NCBI GenBank assembly: GCA_965204465.1
Contig: CBDBES010000002.1
Location: 682,001-746,000, forward strand
DNA: 64,000 nt
Reading direction: 5' to 3'
Origin: CBDBES01 sp965204465
Lineage (GTDB): Bacteria; Spirochaetota; Leptospiria; Turneriellales; CBDBES01
The position numbers and the translations under genes were made by a program. How positions within the stretch are numbered: the stretch's first letter is position 1; the number at the start of each line of letters is the position of its first letter. Shown in pieces: positions 1-10,346 of the stretch. The notes under the pieces were generated by a model. The model had not been told where the DNA came from. It made no database searches and saw only the letters and a program-made list of their open reading frames with translations.

Positions 1-2
1 CA

Positions 3-767
3 AATGAATATAATCGATACAGATGGCAATGGCAGGTCAGAGGGGTTGAAAGGCATCATAGAAACACACTGGTAAATGGTAGGGCTAGTAGTTTTAGCTC
101 AACCAATTTTGCAAAGAGGGATCTTATAACAGGTACAAAAGGACTCCTGCAAGAATATGAAAAGCTTACAACATCACAAAAAAACACATTGATCGCAAAT
201 CCTTTATTCAAGCTAGACTTAATAGAATTAGTGGTGCAATTAGCTTCTTTAAAAGCTGCCGGGCATGTTACAAATATTATGAATTTTCTTCCTCGTTCTC
301 AATATCCTAATGTTGATTCTGCGATTGCCATATTAAGAAAAATAGATACCATTTTAACACAACTCCCCAATAGAGGATTAGAAAAATGGCTGGCTGATGC
401 CAAGGCAATAGGTCCTAATACGGCAGCAGATGAATTTTTAGAAAAGAATATACGCCTTATTCTTACACAGTGGGGCACTAGTTCTACGGTTCTTTATGAA
501 TATTCTGCCAGAGTATGGTCTGGTTTGATCAGGGATTATTACATCCCCCGTTGGCAAAGAGCGAGGAATGGAAATGGATCTTCTAGCATTATCAATAACT
601 TTGAAAAAAGATGGATCAATCTGCAAAATCCGGGTACCCCGGGTAGAAACGGCCCAGGTCTTTCCACTGCCGCCACTTTAAATGCTACCTTCAGCACTAC
701 AGATCTGTTTACAGCAGTAAAAAAATTTTATAACGAGATTGTTGCAACGGCTGATAGAATTCCGTAA
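3..767 (+). CDS. Alpha-N-acetylglucosaminidase-like (GH89) protein, C-terminal part
   Basis: This reading frame is open from base 3 and has no start in the window, so the gene begins upstream; about 254 residues remain. The motif around 487-580 reads YEYSARVWSGLIRDYYIPRW, which matches the conserved C-terminal block of NAGLU/GH89 enzymes (typically a Gly-Leu-hydrophobic stretch followed by Tyr-Tyr-x-Pro-Arg-Trp). GH89 enzymes remove terminal alpha-linked N-acetylglucosamine. The catalytic glutamates would lie in the missing part, so activity cannot be judged here. A TTG at 189 could be mistaken for a start, but the same frame upstream is coding-like (basic and aromatic residues, no stop). The neighbouring glycosyltransferase on the same strand follows after a hairpin, so this gene probably ends its own transcript. 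Family assignment rests on one motif and overall character. Confidence 0.62.
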   Translation, partial: NEYNRYRWQWQVRGVERHHRNTLVNGRASSFSSTNFAKRDLITGTKGLLQEYEKLTTSQKNTLIANPLFKLDLIELVVQLASLKAAGHVTNIMNFLPRSQYPNVDSAIAILRKIDTILTQLPNRGLEKWLADAKAIGPNTAADEFLEKNIRLILTQWGTSSTVLYEYSARVWSGLIRDYYIPRWQRARNGNGSSSIINNFEKRWINLQNPGTPGRNGPGLSTAATLNATFSTTDLFTAVKKFYNEIVATADRIP

Positions 768-869
768 TGATGAAGATCTGTTTACGAATGATAAATGGGT
801 TGATCTAAATTAAGTAGATATCTATTCAGTAGAATTAGTCTATATTTTATTAGTCTCTCGTCTAAGGCT

Positions 870-893
870 CGCTAACAGTTTCTACTGTTAGCG
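870..893 (+). terminator. Hairpin terminator after the GH89-like gene
   Basis: A perfect 10-bp inverted repeat (CGCTAACAGT / ACTGTTAGCG) with a 4-base loop at 880-883 is followed by ACATTTT. It lies about 100 bases after the stop of the GH89-like gene and before the next start. The T tract is short, so termination strength is uncertain. Confidence 0.6.
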
Positions 894-971
894 ACATTTT
901 ATAAATAAATCTCTGTTGACAATGCATTTCTAATTTAAATCTTCGTTTACTATCTAAATATTTCTAGCTAA

Positions 972-2621
972 GTGTTTCTAAAAAACATAAATAAATTTTT
1001 TACTTTTAAGTCTTATTTTTCAGACAATACTCATCTGAAAATTATCTTTCTTATTTCTATCTTTGCCCATATTTTAAATGCGATCTATAGCGTTGGATTT
1101 TATCATCCGGATGAGCACTGGCAAATACTGGAATTTGCCAATCATAAGCTAGATCTATCCAAGCCATCTGATATTACCTGGGAATTTCATAAACAAATAA
1201 GACCAGGTATGCAGCCTTTTATAGTCTATCTTTTTACAAAAATAAGTAATTTTTTAGGCCTGGAAAACAGGATGCATATTATTATGCTTATGAGATTGAT
1301 CTCAGGTATGCTAGGTTTAAGCGTACTCTGGCTGCTTTTAAAACACTATGTCCAAAAAATAGAAGATAAAAATATTGCTATAACACTGATCGCATTTTCA
1401 ATCACCTTTTGGTTCATCCCTTTCTGTAATGTAAGAGTAAGTTCAGAAAATTGGTCTGCCATTGCCTTTTGGTACGGATTTTATATTGCAATAAAAAAAC
1501 CAAATAAAATTTCATCTATGTTTTGGGCGGGAATATTATTTGCCATTGCATTTCAATTTAGATATCAATCCGGATTTTTAATCCTTGGGTTCTATAGTTG
1601 GATATGGATAATCCAGAATAAATTTAAACTTTCACAATCTCTATTTATTTCTTTTTTTTCATTAACAGCGATGATCTTGTTAGCCACTCTATCTTTTGAT
1701 TATTGGCTATACGGAGAATTCGTGTTTGCCCCTTATAACTATGTATATTATAATATTGTCTTAGATATAGCTTCTCAATTTGGAGGAACTTCTTCCTTTT
1801 TTATTAGCTATCTTCTAAAATCGGCAGAGTCATTTTTATTACCCTTTGGAATCATTACATTGCTCTTGATCATGGTCTCTTTTTTCTACTTGTACAAGCA
1901 TCCTTTGGTATGGTCAATGGTACCTTTTATATTGATACACTTTATTCTACCGCATAAAGAATTTCGTTTTATGTTTCCCTTGGTCATTGGAATTCCAGCC
2001 CTTATATCAGAAATACTATTTTTATTTAATAAAAGATATTCTTTACAAATGAAAAAAATATTGAATCATAAATTCACCACAGTTTCCATCAAAATTTATT
2101 TTACTCTCAATTTATTTATATTATTCAATAGAAGCCTGTTCCCGGCATACGAAGTAACCAAGTCTCTTGATCATATTTACCAAAAAACCTATGATCAGAA
2201 AAAAACCATGCATATCATTTCCTATCCAAATACTCTGCTACTTCACTATTTTCAAAGTCTAACTATAAGTTTTTATAACATAGGGACAGGAAACAATACT
2301 GTTCTATATGAAACGGCCCCCAAAACAAAAGAAGATCTGTTACAAAATATTCAAAATATTAAGCAAAACCAGGCAAAAGAGTTTTTCCTGGTAACAGCCT
2401 ATAAATATACTGAGTGGGATATACAATCGCTTTCTAAAAAGGAGTCTATCAATATTCCCCCACTATTTCTGGAATATGACTTGGTCAAGTCTTGTTCCTT
2501 TGAATATAATAAGCTGCAAGAATGGTATATAAAGTATAATATTTACCGCATGATAAGAGGCAGTTCAAGAATTATTAATATATTCAGATGCAATACAGAT
2601 AAAATAGATATACTTTATTGA
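972..2621 (+). CDS. GT22-type membrane mannosyltransferase-like protein (Alg9/PIG-B family)
   Basis: A 549-residue polytopic membrane protein, read from a GTG start; no convincing Shine-Dalgarno sequence is visible. After a first hydrophobic segment (about residues 24-40) comes HPDEHWQ at 45-51, the signature luminal/periplasmic loop of the GT-C family GT22, where the acidic pair is catalytic. Many hydrophobic segments follow up to about residue 360, then a soluble C-terminal tail of about 180 residues. GT22 enzymes transfer mannose from a polyprenyl-phosphate donor; in bacteria the acceptor is usually unknown. The next gene encodes a PAP2 lipid phosphatase 22 bases downstream, so the pair probably act together on a polyprenyl- or lipid-linked glycan. 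Acceptor and exact sugar are inference; family membership is fairly secure from the HPDE motif and topology. Confidence 0.7.
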   Translation: MFLKNINKFFTFKSYFSDNTHLKIIFLISIFAHILNAIYSVGFYHPDEHWQILEFANHKLDLSKPSDITWEFHKQIRPGMQPFIVYLFTKISNFLGLENRMHIIMLMRLISGMLGLSVLWLLLKHYVQKIEDKNIAITLIAFSITFWFIPFCNVRVSSENWSAIAFWYGFYIAIKKPNKISSMFWAGILFAIAFQFRYQSGFLILGFYSWIWIIQNKFKLSQSLFISFFSLTAMILLATLSFDYWLYGEFVFAPYNYVYYNIVLDIASQFGGTSSFFISYLLKSAESFLLPFGIITLLLIMVSFFYLYKHPLVWSMVPFILIHFILPHKEFRFMFPLVIGIPALISEILFLFNKRYSLQMKKILNHKFTTVSIKIYFTLNLFILFNRSLFPAYEVTKSLDHIYQKTYDQKKTMHIISYPNTLLLHYFQSLTISFYNIGTGNNTVLYETAPKTKEDLLQNIQNIKQNQAKEFFLVTAYKYTEWDIQSLSKKESINIPPLFLEYDLVKSCSFEYNKLQEWYIKYNIYRMIRGSSRIINIFRCNTDKIDILY

Positions 2622-2643
2622 TCCAATCAGTAATAATTTTAAA

Positions 2644-3453
2644 ATGCAGACTTTAAAGAAATTAATGCAAGATATAAGGATCAGGTTTATTTTTTACCTG
2701 TTTCTGTTCAGTGTAATCCTTCTTTTTTTGAAGATATACGATCAAAGTATTTTTACTCTGATTAATGCTAATGCCAGTTTAAAAAATGGAGAAAATATTT
2801 TTCCTTTGATCATGCTTACGATCACTACCATAGCCGATGGGAGTGTGGCCATTATTATCATTTCTTTATTGTATAAAATCAGGAAAAAATACTTTCTACC
2901 GGCTTTGGTCTCTCTTGCCCTGGCTGGCATTCTTATACATTTTTTAAAATATTTTTTTGAAATAAGCAGACCTGCTTCTTCTATGGGAGCAGATCAGGTC
3001 AACATCATAGGGCACAATCTTAAAAATTATAGTTTCCCATCTGGCCATGCCACTACTTCTTTTATATTAGCCGTATTCTTACAGGGGAAACATGCAAAGA
3101 CATATCTTTTTCTTCTACTTGGTTCTATGGGGTCTATTTCAAGAGTATACTTAGGGGTTCATTTTCCATCGGACATTTGGGTGGGAAGCTGGCTAGGCTT
3201 TTGGCTCTCTAAAACAGTTCATTATTTTTTTTCAGTATACTATCCTGAAAAGTTTATACCACCAGAAAGATATTTGAATTATCTGGCTATTTTCTTAGGG
3301 ATCGCCCTTTCTATCGTGTATATATTCTACTTACCCTTAAAACATCCGGAAATAGATTTCTTTATCATTCCTTTAATCTCAATGGCGATCGTATATTTTT
3401 TATTTGATTTTATAAGAATTGTCTATAAGCAATTTCATTCTGCAAAAAAATAA
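2644..3453 (+). CDS. PAP2-family membrane lipid phosphatase
   Basis: A 269-residue membrane protein carrying all three type-2 phosphatidic acid phosphatase motifs: K102-x6-R109-P110, PSGH at 132-135, and S166-R167 with H173 and D177. The two histidines and the arginines form the phospho-enzyme active site. About six hydrophobic segments surround them. Family members dephosphorylate undecaprenyl diphosphate, phosphatidic acid or phosphatidylglycerophosphate, and the substrate cannot be read from sequence. The gene follows the GT22-like gene by 22 bases and precedes the peptidase gene by 10, so all three are probably co-transcribed. Recycling of the polyprenyl carrier for the neighbouring glycosyltransferase is an attractive but unproved role. 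Confidence 0.85.
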   Translation: MQTLKKLMQDIRIRFIFYLFLFSVILLFLKIYDQSIFTLINANASLKNGENIFPLIMLTITTIADGSVAIIIISLLYKIRKKYFLPALVSLALAGILIHFLKYFFEISRPASSMGADQVNIIGHNLKNYSFPSGHATTSFILAVFLQGKHAKTYLFLLLGSMGSISRVYLGVHFPSDIWVGSWLGFWLSKTVHYFFSVYYPEKFIPPERYLNYLAIFLGIALSIVYIFYLPLKHPEIDFFIIPLISMAIVYFLFDFIRIVYKQFHSAKK

Positions 3454-3463
3454 ATACTGAAAA

Positions 3464-4612
3464 ATGAAAAAAAAGATACTTATTTTTTTACTCACTCTTA
3501 TTGTTTCTGCTGGATTTATCTATTCCGATTGGCTGAAGTTCATTTACCATTTGGCTGAGCATCAATTTTATATTTTTACGAATCAATACCAAATTCATGA
3601 ATTGATAGATAAATTTAACAAAAAGAACTGCAACGAAAAAGAGACATGTGTTATAGAGGGAATTCAATTTACTTCTAAAGAAATTCAATCAATGAAACTG
3701 ATTCAATCTGTAAAAGAATTTGGTAAAAAAATATACAAAATGCCAGAAACAAAGAGTTATGAAAAATTCATACCGATCCAACGCAAAGAATTAGGCTGGA
3801 ATCTTACAGTAGCCTATCCTCTTGAATTAAAGATCAAGAAATTTTATTTTCCTTTTGTAGGTAATTTTGGATACCTTGGTTTTTTTAATAAAGATGTTTT
3901 TAATGAATGGCAAAATAAGTTTAAAAAAGAAGGATATGATACTTATCATTTTATCATTGGGGCATATTCTACGATAGGTTATTTTTCAGATCCTATTTTT
4001 TCTACATACTTAAATTACAGTAAATTTGGCTTGATAAAATTAATATTGCATGAGATGGCGCATGAGAAATTATATTTTAAAGATGATTCTTCTTTTTCTG
4101 AATCACTGGCCTCTTTCATTGACAGGTACGCTGCGATCGCCTATTTGAAAGATGTTCAAAATAAAAAAGTATCTGAAAAAAACCAACAGAAATTTATTGA
4201 TGAATACAATATATTTGTAGAGATCATTGAATCATATAAAAAGAAATTGATCAAATTATTTGCCTCAGATATATCTGATCAAAAAAAAATAAAAAGAAAA
4301 AAAGAAATATATTCTCAATTGCGTGATGAATTAAAAAAGACCCAGGAAAAATTCAAGTATTATTCACTCGAGAGAGTCCTTTCCAAAAAAGAATTTAATA
4401 ATGCATTTTTAATCAATACAAGAAGATATTCGCCCAGAAATAAGGGCTTTAAAAAAATTTTTAAGGAAAAATGCAATTCTAATTTCGTATGCTGGTTCAC
4501 AGATATTGAAAAACTTAAGAATTGTTCTATTGCCCAAAGAAATAAATTTATAGATGGATGGGATAATTTTGAAGATTTTTTAGAAAACTGTCATCCTGAT
4601 CTTAAATCGTGA
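3464..4612 (+). CDS. Putative exported zinc aminopeptidase (PF10023/DUF2265-like)
   Basis: A 382-residue protein with an N-terminal hydrophobic segment (residues 4-22). It carries a zinc-metallopeptidase motif HEMAH at 196-200, followed by K-D-D and F-S-E-S-L-A-S-F, whose Glu213 is the expected third ligand. The flanking residues ([25 protein letters not shown]) follow the pattern of the predicted aminopeptidase family PF10023, usually an envelope protein of diderm bacteria. Residues 240-320 are Lys/Glu rich and probably helical. The gene ends inside the 3' end of convergent fusA with an 11-base overlap (4602-4612). Substrate unknown. Confidence 0.72.
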   Translation: MKKKILIFLLTLIVSAGFIYSDWLKFIYHLAEHQFYIFTNQYQIHELIDKFNKKNCNEKETCVIEGIQFTSKEIQSMKLIQSVKEFGKKIYKMPETKSYEKFIPIQRKELGWNLTVAYPLELKIKKFYFPFVGNFGYLGFFNKDVFNEWQNKFKKEGYDTYHFIIGAYSTIGYFSDPIFSTYLNYSKFGLIKLILHEMAHEKLYFKDDSSFSESLASFIDRYAAIAYLKDVQNKKVSEKNQQKFIDEYNIFVEIIESYKKKLIKLFASDISDQKKIKRKKEIYSQLRDELKKTQEKFKYYSLERVLSKKEFNNAFLINTRRYSPRNKGFKKIFKEKCNSNFVCWFTDIEKLKNCSIAQRNKFIDGWDNFEDFLENCHPDLKS

Positions 4613-6707
4613 CTTTAGCCATAGAACGTTGAAATATTTCTTTTGCTATATTAGGTGAAACTTCTTCATAGCGGCTAAACTGCATAGTATACGAGGCTCT
4701 TCCCTGGCTAAGGCTTCTTAGATCAGTCGCATATCCAAACATCTCTGATAAAGGAACCATAGAGTCTACCAATCTTACATTACCTCTTGGATTCATACTG
4801 CTTACCTTTCCTCTTCTTTTATTCAGATCCCCTACTACATCACCCATATAGTCTTCGGGAGTAACCACTTCTACATGCATAACCGGTTCTAATAAAACAG
4901 GATTTGCTTTTTTACATGCTTCTTTAAATGCAATCGTACCTGCAATTTTAAATGCCATTTCAGAAGAGTCAACATCATGAAAAGAACCGTCATATAGAGT
5001 TGTCTCTACATCCACCACTGGATAGCCAGCCAATACTCCACTCAAAATTGCTTCTTTAATTCCTTTTTCGACAGCGGGGATATATTCCTTTGGTATGGTA
5101 CCCCCTACAATTTTATTGTTAAATTTAAAACCACTCCCTGGATCAAGAGGCCCTAACTTTATCCATACATGTCCGTATTGACCGCGCCCTCCTGTTTGTT
5201 TAATATATTTACCTTCCTGATCAACAGTAGAACGGATCGTTTCTCTATAAGCAACCTGAGGCTTACCAACATTCGCTTCTACTTTAAATTCACGTTTCAT
5301 ACGATCTACGATAATTTCCAAATGCAATTCTCCCATCCCGGAAATAATGGTTTGGCTGGTCTCTTCATCCAGATAAACCTTGAAAGTAGGATCTTCTTCT
5401 GCAAGCCTGCCTAAGGCGATACTTAGTTTTTCCTGATCTGCCTTTGTTTTTGGCTCAACAGCTACAGAAATCACTGGCTCAGGAAATACCATTTTTTCAA
5501 GAACAATAGGGTTTTTTTCTTCACATAGAGTGTCTCCTGTAGTGGTCTTCTTAAAACCAACTACCGCGGCTATATCCCCTACTCTAACTTCATCAATCTC
5601 TTCCCTACTATTGGCATGCATTTGTAATAGACGCCCCACTCTTTCTTTTTCATGAGTTACGCTGTTTAGTACATAAGAGCCTTTTTTTAGAACACCTGAA
5701 TAAACTCTAAAATAGGTCAACCTACCTACGTAAGGGTCTGTCATGATCTTAAAGGCCAATGATGAGAAAGGAGCATTTTCATCAACTTTCCGTTCTAGCG
5801 TAGGTTTTGTTTCGTCTTCTTCAGAGTCTATAGTAAATCCTTTTACGGCAGGTACATCCATAGGGCTTGGCAGATAATCTATCACGGCGTCCAATAAACT
5901 TTGTACCCCCTTATTTTTAAAGGCAGAACCACATAATACAGGAAAAATTTTCATTTCAAGAGTTGCTTTTCTTAATCCTTTCTTGATTTCCTCGGCACTT
6001 AGATCTCCTGTTTCTAAGTATTTTTCAAGCAGAGATTCATCCGCTTCTGCAACTGCTTCTACCAATTTAGATCGATATTCTTCCGATTCTTTTTTCATAT
6101 TCTCTGGAATATCAATTATATCAAAAGTAGTACCGAGGTCATCCCCTTTCCATATGATCGCTTTAGATTCAACCAGGTCCACATTGCCTTTATAATCAGT
6201 CTCTATACCAATCGGAAGCTGAATCGGAATGGCATTCGCATCTAATCTGTCATGCATCATTTGAACAGAATTAAAGAAATCAGCACCAGTCCGATCCAGT
6301 TTATTCACAAAACATATACGGGGAACCTTATAGCGATCTGCCTGACGCCATACTGTTTCTGTTTGGGGTTCTACACCGGCAACTCCATCGTATACAGCAA
6401 TTGCCCCATCCAGGACTCTTAATGAACGTTCTACTTCTACAGTAAAATCTACATGCCCGGGGGTATCTATAATATTGATCTGATTTTCTTTCCAGAAACA
6501 GGTCGTAGCGGCAGAGGTAATGGTGATTCCTCTCTCTTTTTCTTGTTCCATCCAGTCCATTTCGGCGGCACCTTCATGTACTTCCCCTATCTTATAGGTT
6601 TTACCCGTATAATATAGTATTCTTTCTGTGGTAGTTGTTTTGCCAGCGTCAATATGCGCCATGATACCAATGTTTCTATATTCTTTTAAATTGAATTTCT
6701 TTGACAT
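4602..6707 (-). CDS. fusA: Elongation factor G
   Basis: A 701-residue translational GTPase of normal EF-G length. The G domain shows [13 protein letters not shown] near residues 16-28, switch/G2 around [13 protein letters not shown] (G3) and NKLDRTGAD (G4). Domain II to V sequences continue without a break, ending in the expected S-x-G-R-A-S-Y-T-M and a short tail. EF-G catalyses ribosomal translocation and, with RRF, ribosome recycling. It is the last gene of the rpsL-rpsG-fusA cluster, 63 bases after rpsG. No tuf gene follows; instead the gene runs into a convergent peptidase gene. No paralogue-type changes are visible. Confidence 0.98.
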   Translation of the reverse strand: MSKKFNLKEYRNIGIMAHIDAGKTTTTERILYYTGKTYKIGEVHEGAAEMDWMEQEKERGITITSAATTCFWKENQINIIDTPGHVDFTVEVERSLRVLDGAIAVYDGVAGVEPQTETVWRQADRYKVPRICFVNKLDRTGADFFNSVQMMHDRLDANAIPIQLPIGIETDYKGNVDLVESKAIIWKGDDLGTTFDIIDIPENMKKESEEYRSKLVEAVAEADESLLEKYLETGDLSAEEIKKGLRKATLEMKIFPVLCGSAFKNKGVQSLLDAVIDYLPSPMDVPAVKGFTIDSEEDETKPTLERKVDENAPFSSLAFKIMTDPYVGRLTYFRVYSGVLKKGSYVLNSVTHEKERVGRLLQMHANSREEIDEVRVGDIAAVVGFKKTTTGDTLCEEKNPIVLEKMVFPEPVISVAVEPKTKADQEKLSIALGRLAEEDPTFKVYLDEETSQTIISGMGELHLEIIVDRMKREFKVEANVGKPQVAYRETIRSTVDQEGKYIKQTGGRGQYGHVWIKLGPLDPGSGFKFNNKIVGGTIPKEYIPAVEKGIKEAILSGVLAGYPVVDVETTLYDGSFHDVDSSEMAFKIAGTIAFKEACKKANPVLLEPVMHVEVVTPEDYMGDVVGDLNKRRGKVSSMNPRGNVRLVDSMVPLSEMFGYATDLRSLSQGRASYTMQFSRYEEVSPNIAKEIFQRSMAKVTI

Positions 6708-6770
6708 AGATTAACCCCTATTGCTTAGTAGATTTTTAAATTTTGGCGGTTTGTTAAAAATAATGAAATA

Positions 6771-7244
6771 CTACCAAGCATAATGCGAAAAGGCTCTATT
6801 CGCCTCTGCCATTCTTTTTACTTCCTCTCTTTTTTTATAGGCGCCGCCTGATTCACGTGAGGCATCTGTTAATTCAGCGGCTAATTTCTTAGCCATAGTT
6901 TTTCCATCCTTTTGGCGGGTAGCTTTAATGATCCAGCGTATTGCTAATGATTTTTTTCTAGCAGAATAAACCTCTACAGGTACCTGATAAGTAGATCCTC
7001 CCACTCTTTTGGATTTAACTTCTACACTAGGTTTAACTGTATTAATTGCCTTATTAAAAACATCAATGCCTTCTTCCCCCGTATTTGCCTTGATTTCTTC
7101 TAATGCCTTATAAAATAATCTTTGAGTATTTGATTTCTTTCCATCCCAAGTCATTGCATTGATAAATTTAGAAACTAATACGCTACCATATACAGGATCA
7201 GGATTTATTTTACGTAGATGACTTTTAGTTCTTCTGCGAGCCAT
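6771..7244 (-). CDS. rpsG: 30S ribosomal protein S7
   Basis: A 157-residue protein of standard S7 length. It starts with a basic N-terminus and contains G-G-S-T-Y-Q-V-P-V-E-V near residues 82-92, the beta-hairpin that contacts 16S rRNA and mRNA at the exit side, and ends with the usual F-S-H-Y-A-W. S7 nucleates assembly of the 30S head and often represses its own operon by binding the mRNA. It lies 5 bases downstream of rpsL and upstream of fusA, the classic str-operon order. Confidence 0.97.
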   Translation of the reverse strand: MARRRTKSHLRKINPDPVYGSVLVSKFINAMTWDGKKSNTQRLFYKALEEIKANTGEEGIDVFNKAINTVKPSVEVKSKRVGGSTYQVPVEVYSARKKSLAIRWIIKATRQKDGKTMAKKLAAELTDASRESGGAYKKREEVKRMAEANRAFSHYAW

Positions 7245-7249
7245 ATGAA

Positions 7250-7624
7250 TTATGCCTTAGGTTTTCTAGTCCCATATTTTGAACGACTTTTACGCCTTTT
7301 TTCGATTCCCAATGTATCTAAAGATCCTCTTACGATATGGTATCTGACACCTGGAAGGTCTTTAACCTTGCCACCTCTTACCAATACTACCGAGTGTTCT
7401 TGTAAATTATGCCCTTCCCCGGGGATATAGGCGGTAGCTTCAATTCCATTTGTAAGGCGTACCCTGGCCACTTTGCGGAGGGCTGAATTTGGCTTTTTTG
7501 GAGTAAAAGTCATTACCCTTGTGCAAACCCCTCTTCTTTGGGGGCCTGTTTGTAGAGCAGGTGATTTAGTTTTACTTACAATTTTCTTTCTACCCTTTCT
7601 TACTAGCTGGTTGATCGTAGGCAT
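7250..7624 (-). CDS. rpsL: 30S ribosomal protein S12
   Basis: A 124-residue protein with the invariant [12 protein letters not shown] block and [13 protein letters not shown] block. The two lysines at which streptomycin-resistance substitutions usually occur (E. coli K42 and K87 equivalents) are wild type, so no ribosomal streptomycin resistance is predicted from this gene. The Asp of the second block, site of beta-methylthiolation in some bacteria, is present. It is the first gene of the minus-strand rpsL-rpsG-fusA cluster; its promoter must lie in the 310-base gap shared with the divergent HD-domain gene. Confidence 0.97.
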   Translation of the reverse strand: MPTINQLVRKGRKKIVSKTKSPALQTGPQRRGVCTRVMTFTPKKPNSALRKVARVRLTNGIEATAYIPGEGHNLQEHSVVLVRGGKVKDLPGVRYHIVRGSLDTLGIEKRRKSRSKYGTRKPKA

Positions 7625-7934
7625 AAGAACTAATATGTATAAGCTTGATATGGAGTCAATCCTTTTATACTATAGACCTTATAAAAAATATATTCCATGG
7701 AAAAGATCTGTAAAACTGATCAAATGTATTTTTTTGGATGGTAGATACACTAAAGTACCAATAGTGATACATAGAATAGGTTATTGTAAATAGGATAATG
7801 AAAATAATTGACCATTTACATCGGTGCAATATTCTGTCATAAGTTTATGAGAAAAAAATTTTTTTATGATTTATTGATAAATAATTTTGCTGTAGAGTAT
7901 CCCTAAAAATAATAAATTTTTGTAGTTAAAACTA
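7625..7934. other. Divergent intergenic region between rpsL and the PgpH-like gene
   Basis: About 310 bases of AT-rich sequence separate the two divergent starts. The half near rpsL contains no clear minus-strand promoter that I can defend. A short plus-strand frame here runs out of rpsL antisense and is not gene-like. The half near the HD-domain gene holds one plausible sigma70-type promoter (7808-7835), listed separately. Confidence 0.5.
7808..7835 (+). promoter_or_regulatory. Candidate sigma70-type promoter for the PgpH-like gene
   Basis: TTGACC at 7808-7813 and TATTCT at 7830-7835 are separated by 16 bases and lie about 100 bases before the ATG at 7935. The match is moderate and the AT-rich background makes chance matches likely. 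Confidence 0.35.
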
Positions 7935-10259
7935 ATGAAAAAATGGCAATGGAAAAAAGTTACCCTAAGATTAAATTACTTTTTTAATAAAGAGAGAAGT
8001 AAACGTATTACTAAGAAGGTAATTTTTATTCTATTTGGTAGCACCGTTCTGATTTCTACTTATTTTCTATCCATACCATTTTTATCTGATATACTGGAAT
8101 ATGGAGAAGGAGATATTGCCCAAAAAGATATACGTATCCCTAGAGATATTGTGTATGAAAAACTTGATGAAATTGCCAGACAAAAATTAGAGGCTTATAA
8201 GAAACAAAGATATATTTTTGAAATAGACTATTCAAAATTTAATGAAGTGATCAAAAAGCTAAAATATGAGCTTTCCGTTATGAGCAGCTTAAGAAATCTC
8301 CCTGATCCTGTTCGTGCGGTTAAAAGGCAATTCCCTTTTTTAGCCAGAACGCGATCTATTTCTGATAAAGATATTTCTAATTTTTTAAAGGAAAAAAATT
8401 GGCAAACTATTTTGAAATGGGCAGTCAAATATGCTACCCTCATATTTGATAATTATGGAATATTAAAAAAGCCAATGCCTTTGTTAGAAGATATTCAAGA
8501 GATCGGGGCAGAAATAAGCTTCATTAATAGAGAAATTGATTCATCTGAAATATTGATCTGGCAAGAGGATCAGTTCATTGAATTTTCTAAAATATTCCAG
8601 TATAAGAATTTCTCCAGATTAACTTCCCTGGATGATCAAGATAATCCTAAATTTAGAAAATTAGTTTCTCAGAGTACCCAAAAAATACTGATTCAGCGTA
8701 TATTACAATTATATTATAATAGTCCTTATGTGATTTACAATGCAGAAAAAACGGCTCAAATGAAAGAAAGTGCCACGAAAAGAGTAAAGCCTAAAAAATA
8801 TACATTAAAAAAAGGCTTGTTGATTGCCAGAAAAGGAACAGTGATAGATAAAAGTGTATATGAAAAGGTAAAGATCATGAATAAATACCAAGGTGAAACC
8901 CAATTTCAGTATATTTTAGGAATGCTTCTATTGCAATCCGTTTTAGCCATAGGCATAGGTTTTTATATTTTTCGTTTTTTAAGAGAACATTTACAAGATA
9001 TCTCTTCCAACAGCATATTATTTTCCCTGATCCTGGGATATATATTCTATGCATTTATCATTTCCAGAATATCTATCATAAGTGATGACGGCTGGTATAT
9101 TGCTCTTTTCTTGCCCAATGGATTTATAGGCATGACGGGTACTATATTACTGGGTCCCCATTTAGCGCTGATCATTGGTATTTATGTCAGTTTTTTTGTT
9201 TTTTTCCTTTCTGGATATGAAGCTGCTAGTCTAATAATCAATTTTATATCCATTATAGCCGGGATATATATCGCCAAGCAAATGGAAAAAAGAAATCAGG
9301 TGATCAAAGAGGCTCTTCTCATTGGTGCTGTTATCGCTGCCCTTCTGCTAGGATTTCATTATACATCCAATACAACGAATTATGATCTAAATTGGATGTT
9401 TTTGGCTGCTTTTTTAAATGGATTAGCATGCGTTATTTTAACATCAGGTTTGCTGCCCTTATATGAGAATATTTTTAATCTTCCTACGAAATTTAAACTA
9501 CTTGAATTGGTAGACAATGATAATCCTTTGATCAAAAAAATTTCTACGGAGGCTCCTTCCACTTATACTCATACTCTTATGGTGAGCGCATTATCCGAAA
9601 AAGCAGTGGCAGCATTGAACGGAGATGTACTGCTTACAAAAGTAGGATGTTTATATCATGATATTGGCAAGACGGTTAATCCTACTTTTTTTGCGGAAAA
9701 TCGTCATTTAGATGAAAAGTCTGCCAGATTTAAAAAATTAGGACATTATAAATCGGCCAATATCATCATAAATCATGTGGTGGATGGAATACAAATTGCC
9801 AGGGAAAATCATCTACCCGAAAAAGTAATAGCATTTATCCCAGAACATCATGGAACCACTACCATACAATATTTTTATCATGAAGCCTTAAAAGAACAAG
9901 AAAAAAATCGGAATAAGAAAAATAAACCAGTGGATAAAAAAGATTTTCAATACCCAGGTCCTAAGCCACAGACAAAAGAAACAGCCGTAGTTATGATTGC
10001 AGATTCGGTAGAGGCGGCAGCTCGTAGTTTAAGCCGTCCTACAAAAGAAAATTTATCCAAAGTGATTGATAACATCATAGAGAATAAGCTCATAGAAGAT
10101 CAGTTTGATGAATGTGAGATAACACTAGGAGATTTTAAGATTATCAAACAATCATTCCTGGATGTTCTGCTCAACTCCTTTCACTTACGCCCTAAATATC
10201 CAACGATGAAAAATACTAAATCTTTGGAGGTATCTTCTTCTAAAAAAAGAAACAATTGA
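7935..10259 (+). CDS. 7TM-HD cyclic-di-AMP phosphodiesterase-like protein (PgpH/YqfF family)
   Basis: A 774-residue membrane phosphohydrolase. An N-terminal membrane anchor (about residues 28-48) is followed by an extracytoplasmic region of roughly 260 residues of the 7TMR-HDED type. Seven hydrophobic segments follow (about 320-520), then a cytoplasmic HD domain. HD-domain metal ligands are visible as H546 (Y-T-H-T-L-M-V) and H575-D576 in YHDIGKT, with later His residues in N-H-V-V-D-G and P-E-H-H-G-T-T. In Listeria, PgpH hydrolyses c-di-AMP to pApA; that nucleotide is therefore the best-guess substrate here, though no c-di-AMP cyclase is in the window. It stands alone on the plus strand, divergent from the rpsL cluster. 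The last 25 residues are Lys/Ser rich and probably disordered. Confidence 0.88.
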   Translation: MKKWQWKKVTLRLNYFFNKERSKRITKKVIFILFGSTVLISTYFLSIPFLSDILEYGEGDIAQKDIRIPRDIVYEKLDEIARQKLEAYKKQRYIFEIDYSKFNEVIKKLKYELSVMSSLRNLPDPVRAVKRQFPFLARTRSISDKDISNFLKEKNWQTILKWAVKYATLIFDNYGILKKPMPLLEDIQEIGAEISFINREIDSSEILIWQEDQFIEFSKIFQYKNFSRLTSLDDQDNPKFRKLVSQSTQKILIQRILQLYYNSPYVIYNAEKTAQMKESATKRVKPKKYTLKKGLLIARKGTVIDKSVYEKVKIMNKYQGETQFQYILGMLLLQSVLAIGIGFYIFRFLREHLQDISSNSILFSLILGYIFYAFIISRISIISDDGWYIALFLPNGFIGMTGTILLGPHLALIIGIYVSFFVFFLSGYEAASLIINFISIIAGIYIAKQMEKRNQVIKEALLIGAVIAALLLGFHYTSNTTNYDLNWMFLAAFLNGLACVILTSGLLPLYENIFNLPTKFKLLELVDNDNPLIKKISTEAPSTYTHTLMVSALSEKAVAALNGDVLLTKVGCLYHDIGKTVNPTFFAENRHLDEKSARFKKLGHYKSANIIINHVVDGIQIARENHLPEKVIAFIPEHHGTTTIQYFYHEALKEQEKNRNKKNKPVDKKDFQYPGPKPQTKETAVVMIADSVEAAARSLSRPTKENLSKVIDNIIENKLIEDQFDECEITLGDFKIIKQSFLDVLLNSFHLRPKYPTMKNTKSLEVSSSKKRNN

Positions 10260-10346
10260 TACTTGTCAATTACCGCGCTGTTGTGTGTTTTACAATGGTT
10301 AAAAATTACCCCTTTATATAAAAAATTTTACTTTGGTTCTTTAAAT

